Numbered from the stretch's first letter, positions 5,702 through 14,805 are shown. The stretch is DNA of 40,316 nucleotides from Bdellovibrionales bacterium (GCA_007128005.1 SKYF01000140.1:1-40316); one strand, 5' to 3'. A program made the numbers and translations. Notes: a model not told the origin generated them from the letters alone.

Positions 5702-7480
5702 ATGACTGAAGCTAAGAGTAAACTCAAAGGCCCCGCCCACTCCATTCGTAAAGCCGTCATCCCCGCCGCTGGACTGGGGACCAGATTCTTACCCGCCAGC
5801 AAGACGGTGCCAAAAGAAATGCTCCCCATCGTCGATAAGCCCGGGCTCCTCTACATTATGGAAGAGATTGCCGGAGCAGGCATTGAGCAGGTGGTGTTGA
5901 TTGCCGGCAGAGGAAAATCTGCCATTGAGGACTTCTTTGACACCTCCTATGAGCTCGAAGACCAATTGGTTCGAGCCGGAAAAGAGGATCTGCTCCAGCG
6001 AATTCATGGAGTGAAGGACATGGTTGAGGTGATCAGCATTCGACAAAAACAGGCCAAAGGGCTGGGGCATGCTGTCCTCTGCGCTGAGCCCGTCGTGGGC
6101 CAGGAGCCCTTTGCTCTGCTGCTCGGAGATGAGCTGATGATCACCGCCAAAAACGAGCCCACGGCCATTGGTCAACTGTGTCAGGCTCATCAGGAGCAGG
6201 GGATGTCCTGTGTGGCTGTCATGGAGGTTCCCTTGGAAGAGACAAGCAAATACGGCATCGTGGCTGCCGAGGAGAGTCCAGGGGGCTTTTTGCGCATCCG
6301 CTCGGTGGTGGAAAAGCCCCGTCCGCAGGAGGCTCCCAGTCGCTTTGCCTTACCTGGACGCTACGTCTTTGAGAGCGGAATCTTTACTCACCTTAAGAGT
6401 GTAGGTGCGGGGGTCAATGGAGAGATTCAGCTCACAGATGGAATGACGGCTCTGGCCCAACAGGAGGGCCTGCTGGCCACCACTCTGAAGGCCCGCCGCT
6501 ATGATGCGGGCGATAGACTCGGCTACCTTCAAGCCAACCTGGAGCTGGCACTTGAACACCCAGAGCTTGGACCTGGCTTTCGCCGCTACCTAAAGGAGTT
6601 TGTCGCCAATAATCGCGCCATGTTTTCCAGCTTTATGTTTGCAGTCTTGATGCCCTTGCTTGTGCTCCTAGGGGCTCTCGGCATAGGGGGTTTTTCATCT
6701 GCGGCCTGGGCCTATATTCCCGAACCCAGTATGATTTTATCCCGAACCGGGCTCAACAACGGCAACGGCTTTTATCAGCTTGAACAGGATGTGATTTTAC
6801 CTACAGAATCAGAGCCCTTTATCCTCAGGGAGCGCTGGACGGTGAGGGACGAACACCAGATGCGCCTTGAAGTTGAAGGCCGTGGCTTTCTACAGGGAAT
6901 TGTGAACATGACCCTGGTCTATGATAGCCACCAGCGACATTTGGTCGATGCCGAGGGACAGGTGAGAAGCTCGCGGCTGTCTGAGGACTGGCACGAGCCC
7001 TTTTTTCACTTTAGGCGCGCCGCCACCCTGCGCTCACTGCTTGCCAATTTAAATATTTTGCCTGCCGAGGATGAGTTGGCTCGGGACTTTGTGCGCCTGT
7101 CTCGCACCGGAGGCGGAGTGACCTACGCCTTTGGAACCCCCACTCCCGTGGGACACTTTCAGCTTCTTCCGGGACTGTGGATTGAGCAGGATCAATTTGT
7201 GATTCGCAAACTGCGCCTTCCCTCCCAAGTTCTCATACAGGCCGACGACTATCAGCGCTTTGAGCGAAGTTTGTGGATGCCACGTCTGAGGACGATCTCC
7301 TGGGCTGCTGGAAGTCGGGAGGCCAAGATTCAGCTCACTGCCGTCAGGGCTCTGCCACAAAACGCCCAAAACCAACAGCTCGTCAACCCTGCACAGCTCA
7401 AGACTCAGGCCAAGGAAGTCACTCCCCTCAGAATGGGCGACTACGAGCTCATTCGGGACTTTTACTCGCGCTTTCGCTGA
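5702..7480 (+). CDS. galU: UTP-glucose-1-phosphate uridylyltransferase fused to an exported domain
   Basis: 592 aa from ATG 5702, twice the usual GalU length. Residues about 14-300 are GalU, making UDP-glucose from UTP and glucose-1-phosphate for envelope polysaccharides: IRKAVIPAAGLGTRFLPAS, then KEMLP, GLGHAVLCAEP, VEKP and GEIQLTDGM. The reading frame continues without a stop into a hydrophobic stretch (307-336, MFSSFMFAVLMPLLVLLG to SSAAWA) resembling a signal peptide or type II anchor, then about 255 residues of unrecognised soluble domain (YIPEPSMILSRTG ... DYELIRDFYSRF). Topology would place GalU inside and the new domain in the periplasm. An internal start at ATG 6620, with AAGGAG about 21 nt upstream, might also make the exported part alone. 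The frame is open back to TTG 5612, but neither start has a clear ribosome-binding site and GalU proteins usually begin close to IRKAVIPAAG. Confidence 0.85.
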   Translation: MTEAKSKLKGPAHSIRKAVIPAAGLGTRFLPASKTVPKEMLPIVDKPGLLYIMEEIAGAGIEQVVLIAGRGKSAIEDFFDTSYELEDQLVRAGKEDLLQRIHGVKDMVEVISIRQKQAKGLGHAVLCAEPVVGQEPFALLLGDELMITAKNEPTAIGQLCQAHQEQGMSCVAVMEVPLEETSKYGIVAAEESPGGFLRIRSVVEKPRPQEAPSRFALPGRYVFESGIFTHLKSVGAGVNGEIQLTDGMTALAQQEGLLATTLKARRYDAGDRLGYLQANLELALEHPELGPGFRRYLKEFVANNRAMFSSFMFAVLMPLLVLLGALGIGGFSSAAWAYIPEPSMILSRTGLNNGNGFYQLEQDVILPTESEPFILRERWTVRDEHQMRLEVEGRGFLQGIVNMTLVYDSHQRHLVDAEGQVRSSRLSEDWHEPFFHFRRAATLRSLLANLNILPAEDELARDFVRLSRTGGGVTYAFGTPTPVGHFQLLPGLWIEQDQFVIRKLRLPSQVLIQADDYQRFERSLWMPRLRTISWAAGSREAKIQLTAVRALPQNAQNQQLVNPAQLKTQAKEVTPLRMGDYELIRDFYSRFR

Positions 7481-7491
7481 CTCGGCTGAAT

Positions 7492-9567
7492 ATGCTGGAT
7501 ATGGAGTCTTCACCCAACCAACTATTTGAAGTGGCCGTCAATGCGCCCCTAAAGGGCTATTTGACCTATTCGGCAAAGGCTGAACTGGAACTTCGACCTG
7601 GACAGGCCGTGACTGTCCCTCTGGGCTCTCGCTCGGCCCAGGGAGTGGTGTTTGCTCAAACCAAAAACCCTGGTGACTTTGAAATCAAGGACATCAAGGA
7701 CTCCTCGAGTGAGTGGCCGCTTTTGCCTGAGACCTTTTTGCGGTGGCTGAAGTGGCTCAGTGATTACTACATCCACCCCATCGGCCAAGTGGCCGCCCTG
7801 GCCTTTCCTCCACTTAAAAAAAAGGGCCAATCCAGCAAGTCCAAAAGACTTCCCCTTTTCCCTGAAACCTCAAAGCAAGTGAACTCCCCTCCCCAACTCA
7901 CAGACGAGCAACTGCTTTGTCTGAAGGGGATAGAGTCCCGCCCTGGCTTTCATGTTCACCTGCTTCACGGAGTGACTGGCTCAGGAAAAACTGAAGTCTA
8001 CTTGCAGCTCTTGCAAAACGTGCTCGCTCAGGATTTGCCTGCCCTGGTGCTAGTGCCTGAAATTTCCCTCACCCCTCAGCTGATTGCCCGCTTCTCAGCC
8101 CGCTTTCCCGATCAAGTCGCCGTCATTCACTCCCACCTCACCGAGAGAGAAAAGACCACGCAGTGGTGGGACATGGTCGAGGGGCGAAAAAAAATTCTTA
8201 TCGGCGCCAGGTCAGCACTGTTCTGCCCCCTGCCCAAATGGGGGATGATCATTATTGACGAAGAGCATGAGCCCAGCTTCAAACAAGATGAGAAGCTGCG
8301 CTACCACGCCCGCGATGCCGCCATCGTCTTGGCCAAACTGCACAACTGCCCTATTGTTTTGGGCTCGGCAACGCCTTCCCTTGAGTCCTGGAAGAACGCC
8401 CTGGAGGGGCGCTACCAGCTCCACCAGATGAGTCGCCGTGTGGCTGAGAGGGAAATGCCTAAAATAGACGTGGTTGACTTAAGGGAAACCCGCCGCCAGC
8501 GTCGCGACCCAGACCATCCACTTCTGCACAGCCCCTCGGCTGCCCAGGAATCTGCCTTGCCCTTTTGGCTGAGTGAGGAGCTCTTCAAAGAGCTTCAAGT
8601 CACTTTACAGAGAGGAGAACAGGCCGCCCTGTTCCTGAACCGCAGGGGAGTGGCCCAAACCACTCAGTGCTCGGCCTGCGGCTTTGTCTACGAGTGCCCC
8701 AACTGTGCCATCTCGCTGACCCTGCACAAACACAGAGACTTGGTCTGTCACTACTGTGACTACACCCAAGCTCTCGGCGAGTCCTGTCCTGCCTGCCCGG
8801 ATGGAGAGGTCAAGGCTCTGGGGGTTGGAACTGAGTTGATTGAGACAGATATCGCAAGCCTTTTCCCCCAAGCTCGCCTAGCCCGAGCCGATCGCGACGA
8901 GATTCAGTCACGAGAGGATCTTGAGGAGCTGATCCGCAGCGTAGAAGAGCGCGAGGTGGATATTCTCATTGGCACGCAAATGATTGCCAAGGGCTTGGAC
9001 TTTCCAGGACTGACTCTGGTGGGCCTGATTCTGGCCGATGTGGGCTTTAACCTGCCGGACTTTCGCTCCAGCGAGCGCAGCTTTCAACTTCTCACTCAAG
9101 TCAGTGGACGCAGTGGACGCCACAGCCTCGAGCGGGGACGGGTTCTTGTTCAGACCTACAACCCCGCCCACTCTAGCCTGCTCCACAGCCTCACCAACGA
9201 CTTTTCGGCCTTTGCCGAGCAAGAGCTCGAGGCTCGTCGGCAACTCGGCTACCCTCCTTTTGGTCGCCTCGCACTGTTGCGTTTGCAGGGCCAAAGCCTA
9301 GCCGCGGTGGAGCAGGCCGCTGAACGTCTGAGCTTTCGGGCCCACAAGCTCAAATCACTGAACGCCAAATATCAAGGCCTGCAACTGCTCGGCCCAGCTC
9401 CGGCTCCTCTGATAAAGTTGCGCAATAAGTTTCGCTATCAAATGCTCCTGAAGGCACAGGATTCCCAGGTGATCCGCGCCTTCCTTCAGCAATTGCTGGA
9501 GCCGCAAAAGTGGCTTCCCTCTGGGACCAAAGTTCAGATTGATATCGACCCCATCAATATGCTCTAA
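7492..9567 (+). CDS. priA: Primosomal protein N' (replication restart helicase PriA)
   Basis: 691 aa. PriA recognises stalled forks and reloads the replisome. The N-terminal DNA-binding domain has FEVAVNAPLKGYLTY and VPLGSRSAQGVVF. Walker A is GVTGSGKT near residue 160, and the DEAH-type box is DEEH near 252. The zinc-binding Cys cluster from about 392 contains CSACGFVYECPNC, CHYCDY and CPACPDGE, followed by helicase motifs ATPSLESW (upstream) and GTQMIAKGLDFP, then QVSGRSGR. Length is slightly below the E. coli protein (732). The start is ATG 7492 or 7501, 11 or 20 nt after the galU fusion stop; longer upstream readings overlap galU and do not resemble PriA. Probably translated with galU. 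Confidence 0.95.
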   Translation: MLDMESSPNQLFEVAVNAPLKGYLTYSAKAELELRPGQAVTVPLGSRSAQGVVFAQTKNPGDFEIKDIKDSSSEWPLLPETFLRWLKWLSDYYIHPIGQVAALAFPPLKKKGQSSKSKRLPLFPETSKQVNSPPQLTDEQLLCLKGIESRPGFHVHLLHGVTGSGKTEVYLQLLQNVLAQDLPALVLVPEISLTPQLIARFSARFPDQVAVIHSHLTEREKTTQWWDMVEGRKKILIGARSALFCPLPKWGMIIIDEEHEPSFKQDEKLRYHARDAAIVLAKLHNCPIVLGSATPSLESWKNALEGRYQLHQMSRRVAEREMPKIDVVDLRETRRQRRDPDHPLLHSPSAAQESALPFWLSEELFKELQVTLQRGEQAALFLNRRGVAQTTQCSACGFVYECPNCAISLTLHKHRDLVCHYCDYTQALGESCPACPDGEVKALGVGTELIETDIASLFPQARLARADRDEIQSREDLEELIRSVEEREVDILIGTQMIAKGLDFPGLTLVGLILADVGFNLPDFRSSERSFQLLTQVSGRSGRHSLERGRVLVQTYNPAHSSLLHSLTNDFSAFAEQELEARRQLGYPPFGRLALLRLQGQSLAAVEQAAERLSFRAHKLKSLNAKYQGLQLLGPAPAPLIKLRNKFRYQMLLKAQDSQVIRAFLQQLLEPQKWLPSGTKVQIDIDPINML

Positions 9568-9590
9568 GCAAGCCCCCTTAAAGCCGATAA
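9565..9590 (+). promoter_or_regulatory. Candidate sigma-28 (FliA)-type promoter
   Basis: GCCGATAA (9583-9590) equals the FliA -10 consensus. TAAG (9565-9568) lies 14 bases upstream, one base closer than the usual -35 spacing, with only three of four -35 core bases matching. It lies just after the priA stop and 10 bp before the next ATG. Statistical support is limited by the weak -35. Confidence 0.35.
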
Positions 9591-9600
9591 ACTACCTACT

Positions 9601-10497
9601 ATGGCCGAGTCTGCAGAATCCACCCCCACCCCATCTGAATCCAATCTCACCTGCCCACGCTGTGGGAGCAGCACCTCCGCCCTAAAGCCTGTAGATACGG
9701 GCACCCGACTGGCCCTTCAGTCAACGGGCATGCAAGAGGGAGAAATTCCTCCGGCTGTCTGTGGAAGCTGCATCAAAGAGCTTGGTGGAAAAATCAGCCA
9801 GGGGATGAAGTTACGGATTGAAAGAGTCAACCGCGATAAGAATCGGGCCATTTTGTGGAAGGGCCGGGTCCAACTGATAAAAGAAGCCCAGGAACATATG
9901 CGCAATCGCCAGTATGCCCAGGCAGCTATTTCCTACGAAAAGTACCTGCGCAGCCTTGAGATCGTGTTCAACAAAAAAAAGGGCGAGCTCTCTCCTGAAG
10001 TCTTTAACAATTCCCGCCGCTCAAAAGAAGTCACTGTCATCAGTTCTGTCCTGTGGGATCTTGTGCGCATCTATGACAACTCGCCCCGTTACACCTCTCG
10101 TATGAAAGAGGCTGCAGACAAACTGGCCCAGTTTCTACCTTTAAGCACCATTCATCAGGAAGTGGCCAAAGCTGCCGAGGGCTTTCTTAAACAGTCCAAA
10201 AACCCCCAGATTGTGAAGGACTTTATGAGGGCCACTAAAATTTCTATCGCCAAGTGCTTTATTGCCTCGGCCGTCTTTGAAGACCCCGAGGCTCCGGAAG
10301 TGCTCATACTGCGCCAGTTTCGCGACCAGAGACTCAAACGCAGCTCGGTGGGGCGCGGCCTTGTGCGACTGTACGAGACCGTCTCTCCCCCCCTGGCTCG
10401 CAGCCTCAGAGGAAACCAGCCCTCACGACAGAGGCTGAGAAAAGGCCTTCGACAGAGCCTGAGCTTTACAGCTGGACAGCTGCGCCGCTGGACCTAG
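9601..10497 (+). CDS. Zinc-ribbon / helical protein with C-terminal CFI-box domain
   Basis: 298 aa. The N-terminus has two CxxC pairs (C18/C21 and C54/C57), a probable zinc ribbon. The middle (about 85-200) is helical and TPR-like (AQEHMRNRQYAQAAISYEKY). The C-terminal part carries KCFIASAVFEDPEAPEV from about residue 218, then LRQFRDQRL, RLYETVSPPLA. This is the CFI-box C-terminal domain found at the end of varied bacterial proteins; its function is not established. No signal peptide is seen, so the protein is probably cytosolic. The start ATG 9601 lies 33 bp after priA and 10 bp after a GCCGATAA sequence. A link to motility or predation genes would be speculative. Confidence 0.75.
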   Translation: MAESAESTPTPSESNLTCPRCGSSTSALKPVDTGTRLALQSTGMQEGEIPPAVCGSCIKELGGKISQGMKLRIERVNRDKNRAILWKGRVQLIKEAQEHMRNRQYAQAAISYEKYLRSLEIVFNKKKGELSPEVFNNSRRSKEVTVISSVLWDLVRIYDNSPRYTSRMKEAADKLAQFLPLSTIHQEVAKAAEGFLKQSKNPQIVKDFMRATKISIAKCFIASAVFEDPEAPEVLILRQFRDQRLKRSSVGRGLVRLYETVSPPLARSLRGNQPSRQRLRKGLRQSLSFTAGQLRRWT

Positions 10498-10561
10498 ACT
10501 CCCTGCGCCGGAGAAGAATCATCTTGATCCCCCTTGAAAAGCCGTTAAAGCATTAAGAACT

Positions 10562-11719
10562 ATGGCAAAAACATCAGATCTCTACGACGTTATTATTATT
10601 GGCGCTGGGCTGACCGGCCTGACACTGGCTGCCAAGTGCCGCCAATTGGGCCTAAAATTTCTTCTGCTTGAGGCCAAGGATATTCCCGGTGGAAGCCTGC
10701 GCCCCAATGTCACTCAGGAGGGGCGGCTGCCCTCATCTTTGGGCTTTATTCCCGACACCCATTTGGCTCGAGAGCGCCTGGCCCATTTGTCAGAGCTCCT
10801 TCAAGACACTCTGGCGGGAGAGGGGCTGGAGGTTCCCCCTCTGACGGTGAAATCGGGTGAATTCAAACCCTTTGTGGGCTTTGCTGACCTGGATATCAAG
10901 TCCGTAGAGCTGTTTTCCCACTTTAATCAAAGCCCAGCTATCCGGCTGGAAAGCATGCCCGATCATTGGGTTGAGCGCCTCTTGGAGTTGGTTGAAAGCC
11001 AGGTGATGACTCGCGCTGAGGTGACCCAATTTGTGCTAGACGCAGCCGAATCCAAGCTGAGTGCTGTGATCATCAATGGCGATAAGACCCTGACTGCCAA
11101 GAGCTTTTTCTTTACGGGGCCTGTGTCTAGTCTTAACGAGCTGTTCGATGCCCGGGACCTCAGCCAAAAAAGCCGCCAGATGTTGGCTAAGGCCAAGAGT
11201 TGGACTGCTCTGAGTCTGCATCTCAAACACTCTGAGAGCTTTGTTCCCCCAGAGGGGCTTGCCCCTGTCGAGCAGAGCAATCTGGTATTTTTATTGGGCA
11301 GTAAAAATGAACCTGAACCGGCCGTGGGTCGTTTTTTTCCCAAAGAGAATACCTCCAGCTGGCTCGGCTTTATTCCCAGTGAATTCGGAGAAGACAGCGA
11401 GTTTGCGGGGGAGGCTCTGCGCCATATAAAAAAGCTGGTCCGCCGGGCCTTTGCTTTGGATGAGGCGGCAATTGTGAGCGAGAAAATCACCTTAAGTGCT
11501 GAAACTCAGGGCCAAATCTCCCTTAAAACCAAATCCCCCAACCAGCTGAATGAAGCCCCCAATCTCTATCTGGCCAGCCCCACTCTGAGTGAGTCCCAGG
11601 GCCTTGAGGCCGCTCTGGATATGGCACTTCAAGCTGGACAGTGGCTGGAGGCAAATCTGGTTGAAACCGAATCCTTGCCCACAAAGGAGCTTCGTGTTAG
11701 GGATCTGGGGCAAGAATAA
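10562..11719 (+). CDS. FAD-dependent amine oxidase/desaturase-like oxidoreductase
   Basis: 385 aa. N-terminal Rossmann dinucleotide-binding motif DVIIIGAGLTGLTLA (G14, G16, G19) followed by LLLEAKDIPGGSLRP, the arrangement seen in amine oxidases, protoporphyrinogen oxidases and phytoene-desaturase-like enzymes. The C-terminal end (LYLASPTLSESQGLEAALDMALQAGQWL) resembles the FAD-contacting helix of that group. The substrate cannot be told; the protein is shorter than a typical HemG/HemY-type oxidase (about 450 aa), with an abbreviated substrate domain. A sequence resembling that before the preceding gene (CCCCCTTGAAAAGCCGTTAA) lies upstream. Separated by 105 bp from rpsB. Confidence 0.7.
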   Translation: MAKTSDLYDVIIIGAGLTGLTLAAKCRQLGLKFLLLEAKDIPGGSLRPNVTQEGRLPSSLGFIPDTHLARERLAHLSELLQDTLAGEGLEVPPLTVKSGEFKPFVGFADLDIKSVELFSHFNQSPAIRLESMPDHWVERLLELVESQVMTRAEVTQFVLDAAESKLSAVIINGDKTLTAKSFFFTGPVSSLNELFDARDLSQKSRQMLAKAKSWTALSLHLKHSESFVPPEGLAPVEQSNLVFLLGSKNEPEPAVGRFFPKENTSSWLGFIPSEFGEDSEFAGEALRHIKKLVRRAFALDEAAIVSEKITLSAETQGQISLKTKSPNQLNEAPNLYLASPTLSESQGLEAALDMALQAGQWLEANLVETESLPTKELRVRDLGQE

Positions 11720-11824
11720 CAATACACACTTCCTGTGAATTTCTGGTCCAAGGCAAAGTGGCACGTTTTGAGTGAAGCCCTGGCAAAATACGGGAAGGCG
11801 GCTTAACCAGAGAGAGGTATATCT

Positions 11825-12805
11825 ATGGCTCAAATCACCATGCGTGATATGTTAGACGCTGGCGTTCACTTCGGTCACCAGACTCAGCGCTGGAACCCCA
11901 AAATGAAACCCTATGTTTACACCGATAGAGGTGGAATCCACATTATTGATCTGCAAAAATCTGTGGTCCACGCCCGCCTGGCTGCTGAGAAGGTCAAGGA
12001 AGTGGCCGCTCAAGGTGGTCGCATGATTTTTGTCGGCACCAAAAAACAAGCTGTTGAGCCCATCAAAGAGGCCGCAACTAAAAGTGGGCAGTTTTACGTT
12101 ACAAAGCGTTGGCTGGGAGGCACACTCACCAACTTCCAGACTGTCAAATCCAGCATTGATCGCCTGAAAAAAATTGATCAGATGCGCGAAAAGGGTGAGC
12201 TTGATTTCCTCTCCAAAAAAGAGCGAGCCGGTCTCGAAAAAGAGTACGGCAAACTCAAAGAGTACTTGGATGGGATTCGCGATATGAAGGACGCCCCCGC
12301 TCTGTTGTTTGTTGTGGATATCACCAAAGAGCATATTGCTGTGGCTGAGGCTCGCCGTTTGGGAATCCCCGTAGTTGGCATTGCTGACACCAACAGCAAC
12401 CCGGAGATCATTGATTTCCCCATCCCCGGCAATGACGATGCCATACGCTCGATTAAGTTGTTCGCAGATATGGTGGCCGAATCCTACTTAGAGGGAGCAA
12501 AACTCTGGGAAGAGAAAGTCCGCTCCATGGAACAGCAGGAGAAAGAGGAGGCCAAGCGCGCAGCTGCTGCCGAAAAAGTGAAAGAAGAGCCCAAAGCTCA
12601 AGTCACAGCTCCAGGCGCTGCAGGCCCTGCCGTCGTCAAAGTCTCTAAGGGGCGTAAACTCGTTGCTGCTGGAACTGCTGACGATGTGGAAATTGCCATG
12701 GAGCTAGAAGGCGGTGCGGAGGAAAGTGCTCCCGAAGATTCCTCTGAGCCTGCGCAGACAGAAACACAGGCAGAAGAGTCCGCATCCCAAACAAAAAAAG
12801 ACTAA
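11825..12805 (+). CDS. rpsB: 30S ribosomal protein S2 with long acidic tail
   Basis: 326 aa compared with about 240 in E. coli. The S2 core is clear: MRDMLDAGVHFGHQTQRWNP, then FVGTKKQAVEPI, KRWLGGTLTNFQTVK and PVVGIADTNSNPEIIDFPIP. From about residue 240 an Ala/Glu/Lys-rich extension of some 85 residues follows, ending in a very acidic segment; its role is unknown. S2 is the last protein to join the 30S platform. ATG 11825 is preceded by GAGAGAGG about 9 nt upstream. It is first in a run of genes including tsf, pyrH and frr, the common bacterial order. Confidence 0.96.
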   Translation: MAQITMRDMLDAGVHFGHQTQRWNPKMKPYVYTDRGGIHIIDLQKSVVHARLAAEKVKEVAAQGGRMIFVGTKKQAVEPIKEAATKSGQFYVTKRWLGGTLTNFQTVKSSIDRLKKIDQMREKGELDFLSKKERAGLEKEYGKLKEYLDGIRDMKDAPALLFVVDITKEHIAVAEARRLGIPVVGIADTNSNPEIIDFPIPGNDDAIRSIKLFADMVAESYLEGAKLWEEKVRSMEQQEKEEAKRAAAAEKVKEEPKAQVTAPGAAGPAVVKVSKGRKLVAAGTADDVEIAMELEGGAEESAPEDSSEPAQTETQAEESASQTKKD

Positions 12806-12845
12806 CAACGCAATGGATACAATGGAATTGAGAGAGGAAAAAGCA

Positions 12846-13496
12846 ATGGCAATCAGTGCAAGTATGGTGAAAGACTTAAGAGAAAAAACTGGCGCAGGAA
12901 TGATGGACTGTAAAAAGGCCTTGGAGGAAAACTCAGGAGACTTTGACAAAGCCGTTGACTGGCTGAGGACCAAGGGCCTGAGCAAGGCCGCTAAGAAGGC
13001 CGGTCGGGTGGCCGCCGAAGGACTTGTCACGTCTTACATCCACGCCGGGGGACGCATTGGCGTGCTTCTCGAAGTGAACTCAGAGACCGATTTTGTCGCT
13101 CGCAATGAGGGCTTTCAAACCTTTGTCCGCGATATCGCCATGCACATTGCAGCCCTTGCCCCTCAATATGTGCGCGTTGACGAGATCCCAGAGGAAGTTC
13201 GCCAGAGAGAGCATGAGGTCCTTAAGGCCAAGGCCCTTGAAGAGGGCAAGAAGGCCGATTTCTTGGATAAGATTTTAGAGGGCCAGCTAAAAAAATGGGC
13301 CTCTGAGATCTGCTTGATGGATCAAAAGTACGTCAAAAACCCCGATGTGAGCATTGAACAGTACCTTCAAGAGACCATTGCCAAAATTGGGGAAAACATC
13401 GTCATCCGGCGTTTCGCCCGCTATGAGCTGGGTGAAGGAATCGAAAAGAAACAGGAGAACTTTGCTGAGGAAGTGGCCGCTCAACTGAAAAATTAA
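12846..13496 (+). CDS. tsf: Elongation factor Ts, short form
   Basis: 216 aa. EF-Ts exchanges GDP for GTP on EF-Tu. The N-terminal UBA-like module and the TDF motif are present: [20 protein letters not shown], then [15 protein letters not shown]. The coiled-coil insertion of the E. coli protein (283 aa) is reduced, so this is the short type. The start is ATG 12846, with GAGAGAGG about 9 nt upstream and fitting the family N-terminus; an ATG at 12813 in the same frame would add 11 residues. The gene begins 40 bp after rpsB and 20 bp before pyrH. Confidence 0.95.
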   Translation: MAISASMVKDLREKTGAGMMDCKKALEENSGDFDKAVDWLRTKGLSKAAKKAGRVAAEGLVTSYIHAGGRIGVLLEVNSETDFVARNEGFQTFVRDIAMHIAALAPQYVRVDEIPEEVRQREHEVLKAKALEEGKKADFLDKILEGQLKKWASEICLMDQKYVKNPDVSIEQYLQETIAKIGENIVIRRFARYELGEGIEKKQENFAEEVAAQLKN

Positions 13497-13516
13497 ACCA
13501 CTCATTGAGGTCTGTT

Positions 13517-14236
13517 TTGGCGCAAGGAAAATACAAAAGGGTTCTGCTCAAACTCAGCGGCGAGGCTCTGGCGGGCGAAGGCAAGTCGGGTATCAACACA
13601 TCTGTGCTCGCACAAATTGCCGATGATGTCGCTGAAGCGGTCGCCCTTGGAGTCGAAATGGGTATCGTCATTGGCGGCGGAAATATTTTTCGCGGAGTGG
13701 CGGCCTCGGCCCAAGGCATGGATCGCGCAAGTTCCGATTACATGGGTATGCTCGCCACTTGCATCAATGCCCTGGCCCTGCAGGATGCCTTGGAAAAAAA
13801 AGGTCTCGCCACAAGGGTGCAAAGTGCCATCGAAATGGCCGAGATTGCCGAACCCTATATTCGGCGTAAAGCTATGCGCCACCTTGAAAAAGGTCGAATT
13901 GTGATTTTTGCTGCAGGAACGGGCAACCCCTATTTCACCACAGACACAGCGGCGGCCCTGCGAGCTATGGAGATCAACGCCGATGTCATTTTAAAGGCCA
14001 CAAAGGTGGATGGGGTCTTTGATAAAGACCCCATGAAGCATCCTGAGGCCAATAAGTTTGAACAACTCACCTACATTGAAGTTTTACAAAAGGGGCTTAA
14101 GGTCATGGACTCCACAGCTATTAGCTTATGCATGGACAATGCCCTGCCTATTGTTATCTTTAACCTGACAGAGTCCGGAAATATCGCTCGGGCGATCAGC
14201 GGGGAAAAAATTGGTACAACTGTCTATCAAACATAA
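13517..14236 (+). CDS. pyrH: Uridylate kinase
   Basis: 239 aa. Hexameric amino-acid-kinase-fold enzyme that phosphorylates UMP to UDP, feeding RNA, DNA and UDP-sugar synthesis. Motifs: [43 protein letters not shown] and [12 protein letters not shown]. The TTG at 13517 is chosen because GAGG ends 6 nt upstream; TTG 13505 in the same frame is the alternative and has no site of its own. UDP formed here is upstream of the GalU substrate UTP. Lies between tsf and frr. Confidence 0.95.
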   Translation: MAQGKYKRVLLKLSGEALAGEGKSGINTSVLAQIADDVAEAVALGVEMGIVIGGGNIFRGVAASAQGMDRASSDYMGMLATCINALALQDALEKKGLATRVQSAIEMAEIAEPYIRRKAMRHLEKGRIVIFAAGTGNPYFTTDTAAALRAMEINADVILKATKVDGVFDKDPMKHPEANKFEQLTYIEVLQKGLKVMDSTAISLCMDNALPIVIFNLTESGNIARAISGEKIGTTVYQT

Positions 14237-14247
14237 GGGGCTTAATT

Positions 14248-14805
14248 ATGTTGGACGATATTAAAAAGACCACTCAAGAGAGTATGGAAAAGGCCTTGGC
14301 GGCTCTGTCCATGGATTTAAAAAAAGTTCGAACAGGCAAAGCTCAGGTCTCAATGCTGGATGGAGTTAAGGTCAATTACTATGGGACTCCAACTCCACTC
14401 AACCAAGTCGCATCTCTGTCCACTCCTGATGCTAAGTCCTTTTTAATTGCCCCTTGGGAGGCCTCAGTTCTTAAGGAGATTGAAGCCTCCTTAGTCAAAA
14501 GTGATATTGGAATGACTCCACAAAATGATGGCAAGGTGATCCGCCTTAAGGTTCCTGAATTGACAGAAGAGCGGCGCAAAGATTTGGTCAAGAGCGTAAA
14601 GAAGATTGTGGAAGAAGCTCGAGTGGCTGTTCGCATGGCGCGAAGAGATGCCAACGACGAGATCAAAAAGGCTCAAAAGGACAAACTCATCAGCGAAGAT
14701 GATCAAAAGAGGCTTTCGGATGAAATCCAGAGCTTAACAGATGACTACATTGCCAAGATGGACAGGCTGGCTGAGGAAAAAGAAAAGGAATTGATGACGG
14801 TCTGA
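14248..14805 (+). CDS. frr: Ribosome recycling factor
   Basis: 185 aa, usual length. With EF-G it splits the post-termination ribosome. Family pattern: an N-terminal long helix (MEKALAALSMDLKKVRTGKA), VNYYGTPTPLNQVASLS, then NDGKVIRLKVPELTEERRKDL and a C-terminal helix KMDRLAEEKEKELM. ATG 14248 has AAGGGG upstream. Its TGA overlaps the uppS ATG by one base (14805). Confidence 0.97.
   Translation: MLDDIKKTTQESMEKALAALSMDLKKVRTGKAQVSMLDGVKVNYYGTPTPLNQVASLSTPDAKSFLIAPWEASVLKEIEASLVKSDIGMTPQNDGKVIRLKVPELTEERRKDLVKSVKKIVEEARVAVRMARRDANDEIKKAQKDKLISEDDQKRLSDEIQSLTDDYIAKMDRLAEEKEKELMTV

Noticed and set aside
7273-7491. A longer N-terminus for PriA reading back into galU
   Set aside because: The extra residues lie in another frame of the galU fusion and do not resemble PriA; ATG 7492 or 7501 gives the family start.
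11720-11824. Promoter or S2-binding leader before rpsB
   Set aside because: TTGAGT at 11768 has no -10 at a proper distance and the small AAGCC/GGCTT stem is too weak to name.
12714-12845. A longer EF-Ts starting inside rpsB
   Set aside because: It would overlap rpsB; ATG 12846 has a good SD and the family N-terminus.
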